From positions 372,001 through 436,000 of the forward strand of contig JARKIF010000031.1 in NCBI GenBank assembly GCA_029378245.1: a stretch of DNA of 64,000 bases. The letters are read 5' to 3'. Position 1 is the stretch's first letter, and the number at the start of each line of letters is the position of its first letter. Source of the stretch: Roridomyces roridus (lineage: Eukaryota; Basidiomycota; Agaricomycetes; Agaricales; Mycenaceae). Of this stretch, positions 8,646 through 22,000 are shown piece by piece. The notes beneath the pieces were generated by a model. That model was not told the origin of the DNA. It ran no database searches and worked only from the letters and a program-made list of their open reading frames with translations. The position numbers were made by a program, and so were the translations under genes.

Positions 8646-9253
8646 CTCATGAATAGGCAACGCACCTCTTCGTATGCTGACGATGCCAAAGTGTGCGAAA
8701 GGCTGTCGCCCTTCCTGTTGAGCCGTAATCATCTCAGTTCCGTCGCAAGTGCTTAGAAAGAACGATCGATTGCCTCTCAACAATATACAGTCATGGCCTC
8801 GAATCCCGAAAATCCACCCCGCACAATGAATTCATCCCCTCCTCCCACCTCTGATCGACGGCCTTTCTCCATGCTTTTTGATCTGGAATACGGCCAGTGA
8901 GCACCGCGTTGAATCCAGGGAAGTTGAGGTGGGCTCAGCGAATGGAAAAGCTTGCAAGTCCGACTGACGATGGTCTGGTCGGCTTTTGGCAGGGTCGGCT
9001 TTTGGCAGGGTCTGGATGACCTCGCGCGAGCTCTGCGAGCAGCTCATTCGGAATCGTGGATGGCTCCTGTCGACACCATGGTAGAGAACACGCCGCAACG
9101 AGGCGCTGCGAAACGAGATCAGACAAGGAGTTCTCACCAAGCGCCCGAAGTTCCGAGCGAAGCAGGTAACAAACCTTGAATAAACCACTGATGGAGAGCC
9201 CAACACGAAAGCTACGCAATACATGCTTCAAATGTCTCAGTGCGTCCGCTGAG

Positions 9254-10583
9254 TCATTCGAACCGAGAAAATCCAGCCACTCTCTCGAATTCCTCCCTCG
9301 GATATTCAACCCACGCTTCATCCACTTTCTTCCACGCCGTTGCATCTGCACCAAATGAAATCGCGAGTCAACCGTGGGTGCCGGGAGGTAGATTTGGAAT
9401 TGTCTACCTATACAGCAGGCCTTAAGAGTCGGACGTGCGTCGGACCATCTTTGTACAACCTCGAGCTGCTGAGTGACATCCGTCAAGAAGTTCGCGTCAT
9501 TCTGAGAGTTGAATCCCAGATATTGGAGACGGGCGAATTGGGGAAGAAGTTGTGTGAAGGCCGAGATCGCTTCCTTGAGACGAATTGAGATGCATGCCAC
9601 TGTCACGGCGGAGAGTACATACCATTCCCAGACTCGGACGCGTCTCAGTCTCGCTACGCAGCTCGAGGCTCGCAATGTGGGACATATGGCGCACCAAAGC
9701 TTCAACCGCAAGCCGGACCTCTCCTGGCCGCCACATGATATACACGACCGACAAGATAAACGGGAGGCTAGGATTTGCTGCGGCACTCAACGCCTCAAAG
9801 CAAACGTCGAACGGAATGAGGAGCCTGGAAACCGAGACGATTCTAGCAGTCTCTAGAGTGCGAGTGGAGAAATAAGGGAGGAACGCCGTGGTTCCCTGAT
9901 AATGACGGAGATTGGGTGCGAATCTCGTGTCGGTGGCTGAATGAGGTCCATCGAAACACCAGAGGCGAACATGGTATATCGTTGGGTGGCGGCAGAGAAA
10001 CTGCATCATGGCAGCGTGCCTGTCTGCACTAGGCGGTACAAGAAAGCGGAAGCTGGATAGCTCGGGGAAAGTGACGCCGGCGAGACGGAGGACGATGCCG
10101 TGCATGGAGTGCCGTGATTCGGGACCGTCCTCCATTGACAGATGTTGGAGTCTATGCATCAATGCCATGGATTGGAATAGTAAATCATAGCTGGATTTTG
10201 GAAGAGCAGCTCTGTAGATGCTCAGTCAGGCGCGGGACTCTCCTCGATCGAACACCTACTTACCTGTTTTTGAACTCTACGGACCGAATATCTTCCGCTC
10301 TCCCAGCGTTTCCGATTATAGACAAGCAGAAATCGTCGACCATGTGCCAATTGCCGGAGGTTGTATCAAGAGAAACCGCCCGGTTAAGGATAGGCAGGGA
10401 AAGGATGTGGAAGAATTTTGATACACGACAAAGTGTCGCCAGGTCTGCGGTGGGGGTTGATTCAATTATTTCAAGGATCGTTTCGGTGGGCAGCGATTCC
10501 GAGATCTGCATGCGGGTGTCGAGGTCGTTTGCTGCTGAGAACATGGTGGTAGAGAGTAAGAGACAGGAAACACATGCAAACAT
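9254..10583 (-). CDS. F-box/LRR-like protein (F-box 1)
   Basis: Exon 1 (10583 or ATG at 10544 to about 10265) holds the F-box: SLPTETILEIIE, ATLCRVSKFFHILSLP. After an intron near 10,200, exon 2 (about 10168-9600) carries degenerate leucine-rich segments (HPTIYHVRLWCFD, LRHYQGTTAFLPYFSTRTLETARI, MSHIASLELRSE). A third exon has LPQFARLQYLGFNSQ and RPTLKACCIG; a last short exon reads AWKKVDEAWVEYPREEF and ends at TGA 9256-9254. This exon order and the ..ACC(I)G / AWKKV..W.EY ending are shared by the neighbouring F-box genes. F-box proteins recruit targets to SCF ubiquitin ligases; the target here is unknown. It appears intact by eye. Confidence 0.7.
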
Positions 10584-10707
10584 TGTGCAAACAAAAGTGT
10601 AAGGGTAGTCACAACTGATTCACTGCGCAAACCTAAAATATTTCGACTCCTTCCAGCTTCCAGTCAGGGCGAAGCAATGTAAATCCTATGCGATTGATTC
10701 CGCAGCC

Positions 10708-12070
10708 TCAAAAGAATGTTTCCACCAATTCCGAAAATCCAGCCTCCGCCTCAAATTCGTCTTTCGGATAAACCTCCCAATCCTCGCCCACTTTCCTCCA
10801 CGCTGTGTCGCCTGGGTGCAGATAATTTGGACAGACTCGCACTGGAAGGAAACGACGTACCCGTGAGACAGGCTTTCAAAGTAGCACAAACATTCCCCCA
10901 CGTTGCTACAGCCTTGTGCTGGTCACCGAAGGCGTTTACCACAGACTCGGAGTTGTGGCCGGAACCATGGAAGTCGAGAGCTAGATATATCAGGTGCGTG
11001 AACTTGGACAGCTCTATTTTGATGTTACGAATGGCTGTCTGAAAGCGAACATATGAGAACGGTAATATTAACGTCTGTGGCACTGGTAGCTCACCGTGCC
11101 CGTTTCTTCCACCTCCCAACTTCTCATACGGAGACTCGTGATCCACGGCATGTGCGACGATGCTGAAACGAGGCACCGTAGCACCTCATCATCATCCCAC
11201 AGAATAAAGTCGTTCGATAGGACAAAGGGTTGATGAGAATGTGTCAAGCGCTTCAGCGGCTCGAAGACATGGTCGGGATTGGCTGATGGGAACCAGAATA
11301 ACCAGGCCCCAGTCAAGATATGGGGATACAGGGCGAGAAGGAAATTAGGTCTTCCGGTTCCCTGGTATTGGCGGAGATTGGGTAGACAGATGCCAACCTG
11401 TACAACGCGTTATCGGTGAATATGTTATCAAATCTGTTTGGAGCAGACTACTACCGACCCAATCATATCCGGGGTGAGTATCGGGTTCCCACAAAATTAG
11501 CTGGGTGAGCCTGGGATGGCGATTTACAAAGTCCCGCAAGGTGGAGTCATGTAGATGACGGTGTGAATGGAGAACGTAGAGAGTTTTTAGATGCGGGAAG
11601 GTCAGCGACCCGAGCCGAAGGAGGATTTTCTGCGTGGTTACTTCTCGATACTCGGTGAAATGGAAGGTTTCGAGTTGTTGCATCAATTGCAATGTATCCA
11701 TAAGTAAGTCATAATGCCAAAGTCTGGCGTCATGATGTTCTCTACGAATATCGTCAGTGTTTGCGCAGCGACACCGGACAGATTCCAATACTCACTTGTT
11801 GATGAGCCTCATAGTTCGAATATGACCCACACGTTCAGGATTATGGATTACAGAATGACAAAAGCTGGCGACTTTGTCCGGGGTTTCCATGTCAAGGTGG
11901 ACAGCACGGAGGAGAGTGGGCAGGGTGAGCGCGTGAAAGAGCTTGGAGACGCGACAGAGAGCGACCCAATCCGGCGGAGGTGAGTGGCGGATTATCTCCA
12001 CGAGGACTTCGTTTGGAAGCCATCGAGTGATGAGCATTCGAGCTCTGTGGGCCCGGCGTGTCAAGACCAT
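10708..12070 (-). CDS. F-box/LRR-like protein (F-box 2)
   Basis: Start MVLTRRAHRARML (ATG 12070; another in-frame ATG at 12085). The F-box reads ITRWLPNEVLVEIIRHS..WVALCRVSKLFHALTLP. Then come FCHSVIHNPERVGHIRTMRL, intron, MDTLQLMQQLETFHFTEYRE, LTFPHLKTLYVLHSH, HPRLTQLILWEPDTHPG, intron, MPWITSLRMRSWEVEETGT, intron, FTHLIYLALDFHGSG, CATLKAC and the last exon TAWRKVGEDWEVYPKDEFE ending at TGA 10710-10708. It lies head-to-tail with F-box 1 and about 300 bp from the divergent F-box 3. Likely substrate receptor of an SCF ligase; ligand unknown. Confidence 0.7.
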
Positions 12071-12376
12071 GGTGGTCAAGAGCAAGACGTGTTGCTTTGA
12101 TAAGCACGATCATTGGCTTGCGTAATCATATTCCTGGATCCCCACGCTCCCATTGGTTGATGCCAACCGCTGTTCCGGCCGTCGGCAGATCGAAACTCGT
12201 CGCGGAGCGGCCCTTGGCTCAATGCGAGCCGGTCGGCGCGGGAGCGCCGAGCAAGGCGAGCTTTGAGCCGTCTGCAAGCTGTGACTCGGCGAACACGGAG
12301 GATACAGGTTTGCCCGGAGGGCGGTGCTATTTGATTGACTCGGATCAGTGAGCCCACCCGCTTGACTCTTACTACT

Positions 12377-13733
12377 ATGTTCTTCGGACTCTTCACTCCA
12401 AAAATCTTCCCTCCCATCTTGGAATGGCTTCCAGACGACGTTCTCATTGAAATTATTCGTTTCGCACCATGCAGGGCTGACCGTGCGGCCCTCTGCCGGA
12501 CATCAAAATTGTTCTATGAGCTATCGCTGCCCATCCTCAACCAGACCGTCGTTCTCTACCTCAGGGATACAATGACCACAGGTCATTGACACCTTCTGTT
12601 TGACGGTGCTTGAGCATCCAGAGAGAGCAACTGCTGTCAGGTCTCTGACGTTCTGGAACATCGGGCCTCGGTGCGCACTCCCCTGTCTCTCAACCGTGCA
12701 AATCAGCTCATCGTCACCTCCAGATGCGGCCTCTTTGAGCTCGTAGAACAACCGCCCAGCAAGTACAACTTATTCTTCAAATCGTTGCACCTAATGAAGA
12801 GTCTGGTGGATCTATCTTTCGACGACCGCTGGGATGCCGACGGGGAATGCTTCCCCTCTCGACTTGCATTCACGGCCTTCCCCCGCATCAGGAAGCTAGC
12901 TATACTGAACCCTACCAGCGACTCGGCTAGAGCGGCAGTCGCCCGGTTCTTTTCTCTACACCCTGGTCTCACCCACGTCTGCCTTGGCTGGTACCGGGGC
13001 GCTAAATTCGAGTATCATCAGAAATGGGATGACGCTCTCAGCCTTCTCCCCAACCTCCAGCACTACCAAGGATTCAATCGAACCCTTCTTGACGCGTGCT
13101 GTACACGAACGCTGCGAGCGGCGCGGTTCCAAGCCGACGGATGGCCCTGTCTGAGTGTAGAATCCATCTTCGCGACTCTCCAATCGCGGACGATCCACAG
13201 CCGCCACATTCCGTTCACTCTTTCGCTCAACTATAGATGGACCGACGAACGTCTGCGGAATATGCTCATAGCTGTGTCGGGGTATATGCCTCACATCCGA
13301 TGCCTGCAAATGCGTTGTCACAATGACACCCTGAACACCGTGAGTCCCGATTGCCTATCGTATCTGTAACTCATTCATTTATGCAGACAACCGTCCAAGT
13401 CTTTACAGAACCCCTCCGGCATTTCGGACGCATAGAGTATTTCCCACTCAATTACTGTCCATCCTATGAATTCGACCTTCGGTTGCCTTGGAATTACAGG
13501 CGTTGTCGTCGAGCTGCGCAAATGTTGGGGGAGGCCTGTCCAACTTTACGGGCATGTTGCATTGGTACGTTATTGAATTTCCTGGGCTCCAATAGATGGA
13601 AGTCGAAGCTGACACTGATTGAACAGGCAGTCGAGCATGGAAGAAGGTGGCCGTGGATGAACAATGGGTGGAGTACACTAGAGATGCATTCGAGGTTGAT
13701 GCTGGATTGTCTGAATTTGTGGAACAAAACTGA
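12377..13733 (+). CDS. F-box/LRR-like protein (F-box 3), possibly frameshifted
   Basis: ATG 12377 (MFFGLFTPK). F-box: LEWLPDDVLIEIIRF..DRAALCRTSKLFYELSLPILN. Near 12,575 the frame must shift: one frame ends MTTGH-stop while the paralogous continuation (VIDTFCLTVLEHPERATAVRSLTF) is in another with no obvious intron, so exon 1 may be damaged. Later exons read KSLHLMKSLVDLSFDDRW, TAFPRIRKLAILNPTS, HPGLTHVCLGWYRG, MPHIRCLQMRCHNDT, CPTLRACCIG and a last exon SRAWKKVAVDEQWVEYTRDAF ending at TGA 13731-13733. It is divergent from F-box 2 and convergent with BVMO1, whose stop is ~100 bp away. Confidence 0.6.
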
Positions 13734-13832
13734 GTGGTCTTGGGCCGCTCGTGGAGAGTTGATATGTTCACGTCGTCGGTGCCAATTGCGATACCCTCTG
13801 GAGTCTGGCAAACGTGCTTCATCCTCGATACA

Positions 13833-16123
13833 CTACAGCTTGACTACAGCCCTCATAACTGCACTCATCCGCGTAAGAACCTGACTCCGCGCCATCATCT
13901 CAGGTATCTCGCCTCTCCCATAGCGCACATAGAACCCCATCCCAATCGCGAGGGCCAAAATAAAGGCCCGCTTGATGTCCCGCCGCCAAACGCGCCACGT
14001 CCAACCACGCGCTCCCACAACCTTGTAGTCCGACCACTTCACCCGCCGCGTCCACCACCAGAAAAGAGTCCCGGGCCCAGGGAAGATGTTCGTGATCCTG
14101 CCGGTCCCGCCGACGCGGTACCAAGACGTGCACGTCGTGTGCACCGATCGGGCGAGCATCCTTTGGATCGTGTTGTTGTACCGGTCGGTGGCTGCGTGAG
14201 TGACCTCGAAGGAGGATGCTGCACCGGCGAGGAGCGGTTCGATGAAATTAAGACTGTAGTCGATCTGCAGAATAAATTCAGCGCAGAATACGGATATCCA
14301 ACAGAGAAAATCAAACCTGCAATCCTTCTGTATAGATGACCGAGGTGTGGCCCGTCCCTGTGTTTGGACCTGACGAGGTTTGAGTCAGATCTCGAGCCAA
14401 AACGTTAAAGGACTCCTTACCGGCCAGCATGAAAAAGTTGGGAAAGCCCGGGACCGTTGTACCAATATACGCCTTCGGACCACCTTGTGTATCATAGTAA
14501 TCTTGAATGGTCCGCCCTGCAGTTCCGTGAACTTCGAGCGGGAAGCGGTCCTGAGCACGAGATCAGAATCCGTGACGAGCGAGAGTGTCAGATATACCGC
14601 AACGAAGCCAGTCGCAAATATAATAACATCGAACGCCAATTTATCTCCTGTGGAAAGAATCAGCATATTCAAAGGACAAATGAGATGGCACCGCACCGTT
14701 GTTCGTGATAATGCCCTCCTCGCAGATGGACTGAATTCCATCCCAATTGAGCGCCAAATTCGGCCGATGCAAAGACGGTAGGAAGTCGATGTCAAAGACG
14801 ATGCGCTTGCATCCTGGGGCTACCAGGGTTCTGAGTGGAATTCAAACCAGAAGACACGCCGCAGCACGCACCGTATTTCGGAATCAGCTTTGGCAGATCC
14901 TCCTTCGGCGCGGTACGGGTTATGTAGCCTTCCGCGAGCTAGTGTCGGACGCCTCAGAATAACAACTGCATCGAAACATTCCAAACGTACCTTTTTGAAG
15001 CCTTTGCTCATACTGGGATGATGGAACGCCGCCAAGTAAAACAATTCGGCCTGTGGGACATCAACATTCAGGCCTTGACAGAGAAACGCATGCGTACCCC
15101 TAACCATCCATTGAACCAGTTGAACTGCAAGGCAAAAGGGACGTGTTTCACGATCCACTTGGACCACGGGCTATAGTTGGCTCGAATCTACTCGTAAGCA
15201 TTAGATTGGAACTCCGCGGGTGGATGAAATACGCACATTGGGGAGATACCAATTTGGCGTCCGGCAGAATTGAGTTACTTGCACCGTGGGGTCCTTGGAG
15301 ATTATTGGGACGAATTGCGTTCTGGGGCATGCGTTGAGACCAATCAAAGGTTCTCAGCTGAGGCCACTTACGCTGAAGCCCCATTCCCAATCACCGCAAC
15401 GCGCTTCCCTTGCAGCTCCACAGTATCGTCCCACCGGGCAGAATGGAACACCGACCCCTTGAATGAGTCTATTCCGGCGATATCCGGGTACCGGGGCACT
15501 TCGAGGATGCCTAGCGCCGAAATGAGGATTCTGGCTGTAGTGGTAGATCGTACTCCCAGAGCGTCTTGCGTGACGACGTGCCATACGTTCTGGTCTGCGT
15601 CCCATTCGGCCGAAGTGACGAGATGGTCGAAAGCAATATGTGCGTAAAGACGGTACTTTTCCGCCAGCTGTTTCCAATACGCCAGGGTGTCCGGCTGCGA
15701 TCCGTGCGTCGAAGGCCAGTCGGGACTTAAATCGGAAGGTAGGGAGTAAAAGCGGATGGAGCTGTCGGAGGAAGCTCCCTGTTGTATGGATTGCTTGATA
15801 TTCATGCTTCATTGTGGGGAATCACACGAACCGGATAGATGTTATCCTTTGGACCGATAAGGCATTACGAGGACCGCAGCAGCATTACTCACCCGCCACG
15901 TCCCACCAACGTCCGAAGCCTTCTCGAATATCTGCGATAGGGTGGTCGATCCCGTGAATTGCGCACGAGCGGAAGCCATACCTGAAAGTCTGTGAACCCA
16001 AGCCGACGCTTGAGTGCGATAGCAAAGGCCATCCCGCCGACTCTGCATTATGCATCAGAGGGCCCTTTAGCCAGGGTGAAGATAAGGTACTAACCCCGCT
16101 CCGATGATGACGATTTGAGGCAT
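13833..16123 (-). CDS. FAD-dependent Baeyer-Villiger-type monooxygenase (BVMO1)
   Basis: Multi-exon gene starting [10 protein letters not shown] (ATG 16123), with intron 1 inside the FAD-binding GxGxxG loop; then [31 protein letters not shown], and a large exon with [20 protein letters not shown]. The BVMO fingerprint FxGxxxHxxxWD is present as [12 protein letters not shown], followed by the NADPH loop [13 protein letters not shown]. Downstream exons read [57 protein letters not shown] and a C-terminal exon with [17 protein letters not shown]. Class B flavoenzymes of this type insert oxygen into ketones using NADPH and O2. All joins I checked keep frame, so it may be functional. Two paralogues lie at 24.3-26.5 and 30.5-32.7 kb. 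Confidence 0.82.
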
Positions 16124-16555
16124 GGATCGAGTGAAGCAGGGGAGAGAAGGATGCAGACGCAGTTGCCCAGGCTCTAGGGTATTTATACGTGAGACTACCG
16201 AGCATGGGAGTTATCTTGCATGGCAATTGGATGGCGTGGTGGCACGCGTGCGAACAAAAGTCAAGCGTTACACGGACAGGTACCGCAGCCACAGGATTTA
16301 TCGCCGCGGCGACAATCTTTTGTAGGTGATACTGGTCTTTTGCCAGCGAGGAAGAGGCAGCCATGCAGTTTCCCGTGACAGTCGGATTGGGAAAATTCGA
16401 GCTGGCTGTCAAACTGTTGAGCCGGTGTCTGGAGGACGGAGGGAAGGGATCGACGGGGCCCACTCAGTCAGTCTGTCGATGGTCGTCGCTCTAGGTCCAC
16501 CGTAGAGAGCCAGATGTAGATAGCAACGCTTGTGAACCGAACACTGAAACGAGTT

Positions 16556-16780
16556 CATTGCCTATACATGATCTTCACGGTTCGTATAAGACGCGCGGAG
16601 AAATTGTCCGGGAGAATGGGCAGGGTCAGTGCGTGCACGTGAAAGAGCGACAGAGGGCATGTCAGTGACCCTGTGCGTCGGTTGCGAATGTCGGATTATT
16701 TCCACGAGGATCACGTTGGGCCATCCTTGTCCGTTCTGTATGCCAGGTATGCCAGTATCATGGCGGTTACTTAAGAGCAA
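16556..16780 (-). pseudogene. F-box relic between BVMO1 and MYND copy B
   Basis: Minus-strand reading gives WPNVILVEIIRHS (compare RWLPNEVLVEIIRHS), then in another frame LFHVHALTLPILPDNF and LIRTVKI, matching the end of the F-box exon of the paralogues with deletions and a frameshift. No further exons follow. Confidence 0.6.
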
Positions 16781-16883
16781 ATTGTGTCACTTTGATAAGC
16801 CGCGATCAGGCTTGCCACTGGCCCTGACGATCCGTGATCCCTCGGTGATGAGCGGTGATGCCGAACTTTGGCCTGACTAATAA

Positions 16884-18960
16884 CTAGTGTATTTCAACGA
16901 CGTTGTCCGTTGACTCGAGCAAGAAATCGATCTCCCCCATAAGAGCTGCCTCTCCCAATAATCCTCGACACATCTTCTGGGAAAGCCTCACCAACCCCGC
17001 GAAAAGTTCTTCCCCATCAGTTCTCAACGGCACGACCCACGTCCTCATCTTTGAACCCTCCGAAACGCGTATTCCATGCAACTGATAGCGGCCTTTTCCC
17101 AATTTGGCCCGCTTCACAAGATCCTTGCACTCTTCGCTCTTCGTATCCAAGAACTCGTGCAACCGCTTTCGGGTCTTTGCATTCTCCAGGTCGACAGGGT
17201 AGACTGTGATAACGGGAGAAGGCTGAGAGTAGTCAAAGAGTGTGAATAGGGGGTTTGGGAGGTGCGCCACAGAATCATATCGAGAGAGCACTCGGATCTG
17301 CTCTGCGCAGATTGAGCGCCGGTCTTCGAGGTATTTGTGGTGGGTCAGCACACGGAGGAATGACCGCTCGCTGAAAGCTAGCGCTGCGCGTGTGGCTGGA
17401 GGGAGACAGATCAGCAGAATTTTCGGAGAGCCGTGTACGACGTACAAAGAAGTAACTTGTGGTGAGTGCGACAAGCATTCTTGTGGCCAAGTTCCCAGTC
17501 GTTCCGTTGGCACTCGACGGAGCAATAATAGAACGCCCGACAGCCCGAGCATCGCTTGAGGCAGGATGATTCCAGTATCGAGTCGCACTATTGGACACCT
17601 TAGTAAAACGTCGCTTCGAAGCCAATTCCCGACACACCGTCTGGCTATCGCAGGCCTTCCGCGCCCGGAAGGATGGTGATTTATATTTCGTCAACGCTCC
17701 ACAACGCTCCTCCGCTGTTGCAAGGAACCTCTGCCACGTTCCGTACAACACCGGTGCTCTTCTCTTCAAGTCGTCACCCAAGAGCCCCAAGCGCAGATCT
17801 TGGACCTCTTTGAGAGCATCCCTACACGCCGCAACAGCGTCAAAATACACCAGACCACCAGGTATCAGATGATCGAGGAAAAACAGGACATGGTTCTCCA
17901 GTTTCCACGCACGGGCATGACAGTGTAGTGTAATGAGCATCAACGCCCGCAATAGCCCGCGTTCAAGCTGTTGAGCCAGCACTTCGCCGAAGATGTAATG
18001 ACCATACGCTGTACGAGCAGTAGACATTGGCCCATCGCCCACCCTACGTCCTGTTCGCGTCTATCGCAGAACAGGAGAACGGTGGCGACAAGCTCCTCGG
18101 CGCAATCACTCTGAGTCGCAAGCGCGACACCCAATGGACCGAGGGGCACAAGTATGCGCTCATGCGAGCGATTTTGGGGAATTGGTCGGCGTCGTCGAGG
18201 AAGAGCATGAGATATTCGATGTGGTCGAGAGGGCTCCGAGTGAGATCCGACATGCAGTACTTGAGAACGGTGCGGATGAAATCCACGACGAGCCCGGCGA
18301 AGTGGTTGATTGACCCTGCAGCGTCAATCATCTCTTCCAGGCGCTCTGGGCGAGAGCGTACGCTGGACTCGACAATAAATCTGCCAATATAGGTGAACAC
18401 GACGAAACCCTGGATTTCGATGTTGAGTTGAGTCAGGAACGTCCAGGACTTGGTGAGACAGGCCCAGAAGCCCGGAGTGGCAAATATGAGCTGGCGGGTC
18501 GCTTCGTGATCGGACAAGAGCCCAACAAAGATGATAAAGCAGGAGTAAAAGACTATCTCCGGTAGAAAATCAATTCGATCTTCAAGATGCTGGCGGTGCG
18601 TGTGGATGAAGTCGACCCACGGCCAGACGCGTGGCCACAAGGACAATCCGATGTCTCCTTCATTTGGAATATCGAACATGGCGTTTACAGCCACATCCGC
18701 ACAGGCAATGTCTTCTTTCGCCTTCGAATTCGCAGAAAACTCTTCAAGGTGAGGGATACGAGCGGGGTCGAGAACGGGGAAGAAGGCGGCCAGAAATGCC
18801 TGCCGCTGGGAGCCAATGGTTTCCTCCATAAACTCTCGAGCCTGCTGCACTTGGGCCAAAGTGCGAGTATCCGACGCTGCAAGGCACGCGACGCGCTTCA
18901 CGCAAATTGGCAATCAGATGGTGGCTCCACGAAAGACATCAGACTTCCTGCAATTTACTT
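16884..18960 (-). pseudogene. MYND zinc-finger family gene with frameshifts (copy B)
   Basis: The N-terminal portion (KRVACLAASDTRTLAQ) is at about 18,900; the core carries FFPVLDPARIPHLEEF, LWPRVWPWVDFIHTH and ATPGFWACLTK. The frame breaks near 18,160 (the homologous VPLGPLGVAL continues one frame over) and again near 17,965, where a 4-nt deletion relative to copies C and D separates CWLNSL from RGLLRALMLIT. Past a ~50-nt intron, the MYND finger is intact in its own exon: CDSILE..CLKRCSGC..FYYCSVEC..W..GHKNAC (all C/H ligands). The C-terminal exon (FSERSFLRVLTHHKYLEDRRS..TRTWVVPLRTD) ends DNVVEIH at 16884. MYND fingers bind protein partners; the family role is unknown. Two frameshifts argue against a functional product. 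Confidence 0.75.
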
Positions 18961-19040
18961 TTGACACTTTTCCACGCCAAAAAATAGCCGGAAAAGTGCC
19001 GAAAAGTGCTAAAGTCGACAAGTGAAAAGCCAGGTGTGAT
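18938..19040 (-). repeat. 103-bp MITE-like repeat, copy 1
   Basis: Inverted copy of 46121-46223; both are 103 bp. Ends ATCAGACTT..(imperfect) with internal GGCTATTTTTTGGCGTGG and AAAAGTGTC motifs. It is directly upstream of MYND copy B. No transposase and no sure target duplication. Confidence 0.65.
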
Positions 19041-22000
19041 TTCCGAAAAAGTCCCCGGCAACGCGGAATTAATGCCGCTGTTGCGGCTCTCTCCTTGCCG
19101 AGACCTCCTGCACATTTTGATACTCTGTGACCTTTCAACTCATGTTTCATTTAGATAGCTACATGGTCTGTCCAAGCCTATGTTTGAGGGAGCTGAAATG
19201 TGGACTTTGCCACTTTTCACTTTTGCCGAGCTCGTGGCAGGCGGAAAAGTGCCATAAAGTGCCAGTCTTGAGTGAGTTGGTAGATCTCGCATCACGAATC
19301 TGACCCCTTTTGGAAACACCGAATTCATTTCCGCTCCCTTCGACTTTCTCTTGTATTTCTGTGTGCCAGGACCCGAGGCACTCCTCAACACCTGCCGTCG
19401 TGCCCTTCCAGCGCTTTTTGAGGCGCAGATGATGCGCAGGCGCGTCCAACTTCGGGCCGCTCTGGCGTGATAACAATCACGCGTCAATTTTGGCGCGCGC
19501 GCCGGCGCGTGACGTCTTCCTCAGACTTCCTGCCTCCTCCTGCCTCCGCCTTCGTTGTTCCTTCGACAACTCCTCGCCAGACTTCACGTCACTTCCTCTT
19601 CCGAGACCCAGAGAACGCCGTTTTGGTCGCTCGCCGATGTGTCGGCTGCACCGTAGTCACTCTACATCGTGATTGGGCGTTGGGCCGCCGCGTTGCATTC
19701 CCTGCGCTCAGCGCACACCAGTCGGCGGCCACTCTACTCACCCCACACCCCGTATCTATGACGCGTCCTTGAATTTGGAACACCCAACGTTCACTTGTGT
19801 GCTGAACCCGTTTCGACACGAGTTCGAGGGCGGTGCCTGGCGGATGTGCGTGAAGAGGTGTGCTTGTAGATTCTAGGAGGGATGTGTGCGGAGAAGTGGA
19901 GCACGACACGCCCATATGATATGTAGAAATGGTCGCAAGTGGCAGAAGTTTTACATCGGAGTTCGAGATGGACTTGGAACCGAACTCAAAATGTAAGTAG
20001 CTCTTCTATTTGTCTTTTATGTTCGTCGGCTCACCACATTCATTGACGCGACCATTAGCTGAGATTAGCGCGCGAGCTCTCCACGATATTTCAAGCGACC
20101 CAGGCCCATGGTACTCTCTTCAATCGTGTTCGGCAGGTTCATTCATGGTGATGATTTCGAGCAGATTCCCATGCAGGCCAAGCACTGGGTTCTGAATTCC
20201 GTATTCAATCTCAATCTCGTCGTAGGGGCCGGAGAATATTGTCGAAGAAGCCTGTCGTCAATCTTGGCAGCATAGACCCCCCCGGTCTTGCGATGCGTGA
20301 CTAATTTTGCCCAACCCATTACTTCCAGAACTTCAAAAGCTCCATACGTCGGGAGGACCGTTTGGCGAAGCTGAGCCTCTCCTCGTGCCACAACTACTGG
20401 TCAGCGTTTGGGGGTGCCTGTCAGCCCAATCAACTTGAAGAACGACGGGCGAGGTTCGCATTTATGCAAATTCACTCAAGTTTTGTGGACCGTGTTCAAC
20501 GTTCCTGTAATTTGCTCATGTTCTACACACTAGAAGGCAGTAGATTCCCTGTCCCAGCTATGTGTAATTTGGCGCTTCTACGACTTCAAATGGGAATGAA
20601 CAAGCCCACTGAAACATTCACAGCAAGGGTCCATTTGACGATGCTCAGCGGCATGATACTCGAGGAGGAGTGTCATACCAGGGTCATTCCAATTCATGGG
20701 TGGGCTTGAATTGCATTTCTCGGACTGCTACTGACTTCCAACGCTGTCAACGCTCCTCGAGTTCCACCTTCCTCCGTTATTTTGACCGTCATAGTGTTTT
20801 CTTCTGCCACTCGTTTCCGACAGCTCTAACGCTACCTCAACGTTCAACCAGTGACAACCACCATACTACATTTTCTCCGATCGTTACCGGACGGAATGCT
20901 GATGGTGCCCGACATTGTACAGACTCACGTCGCTGCCCACAGAGATGTCCCCGACAAAGATGAACTTAACGGACTCAGTATTAGCCGCCTGCTTTTCTAC
21001 CTGTGGATACCCAATATGGTGTTCCCAATGCCATTGTACCTGGAGAAACCAGCCGCACGACTCGCAACGCCCTCCAGTCGACCTTCAGCAGTACGCGCGC
21101 GACAGCTGGTCGTCCTGGGTGGACCAGCAGGCAATTTCCATCGATGAATGCTACATCATGTACACCCGTGGACGGACACGCCGGTTATAATTCATTCATG
21201 TTCCATTCGACTATCAGCCCGGAATATTCTCATGGCCCCCGATTCACCATCGTCTGTGTTCCCCTCCTCGAACGGTTATACAGACCCGACGTATCACAGT
21301 TACGAGCATGAGATGTGGCAGGACGGACTGGATCAATACTGGTCTGCAGAAGCCGTCCCAAGCCATCCGTTTGACGACGCGTCTATTGCTTCCTAGATTC
21401 CGCACGAAAACATCCTTGAACTAGATTTCCACCTCCTAATCTGCCCCCAACGTCCCAGTACGAGCATCATCAATTCACAATCTTCAATTTCCAGTCTATT
21501 ACCTACACCTACATCCTACATACGATAGATACTAGCTATCGTCGTACTTGAATCCAATTGGGTGCTCAAGCGACGCGCAAACGGACGCGAACGACGTGTG
21601 GATAGAGTGCAGCCGCACCTTGATGCGGACGCGAGGGCTAGCGAGCGGTATCCTGTCTCCATCCCCTCTTAACCACCCCTCCTCCCTCCCTGGCCAGCGG
21701 ACCGAGCAGCAGCGTCCCACGCTGCCCCCGCGTTCCTCCTCGAAAAAACCCCCAGCCCACGAACATCACAAGGTAAACTTGCGAGTCTTGATGACAGTGT
21801 TCGTGGTGCGACTGGCGCGCGGGTACGGCGTTCCAGGTGGCAAGCAAGTGGCGAGACTCGCGCGTGCTCGTCTTGAATCTTCGCTACGAGGGGTGTCGGC
21901 GCCAAAACAGCGTCTGGAACGTTGAGCTCAAGCACGCCGGACAGGGTGGATGCGTCGATGGAGAGAATGGAGCCCAGAGCGCTGCCAGTGGGCGTTGTCA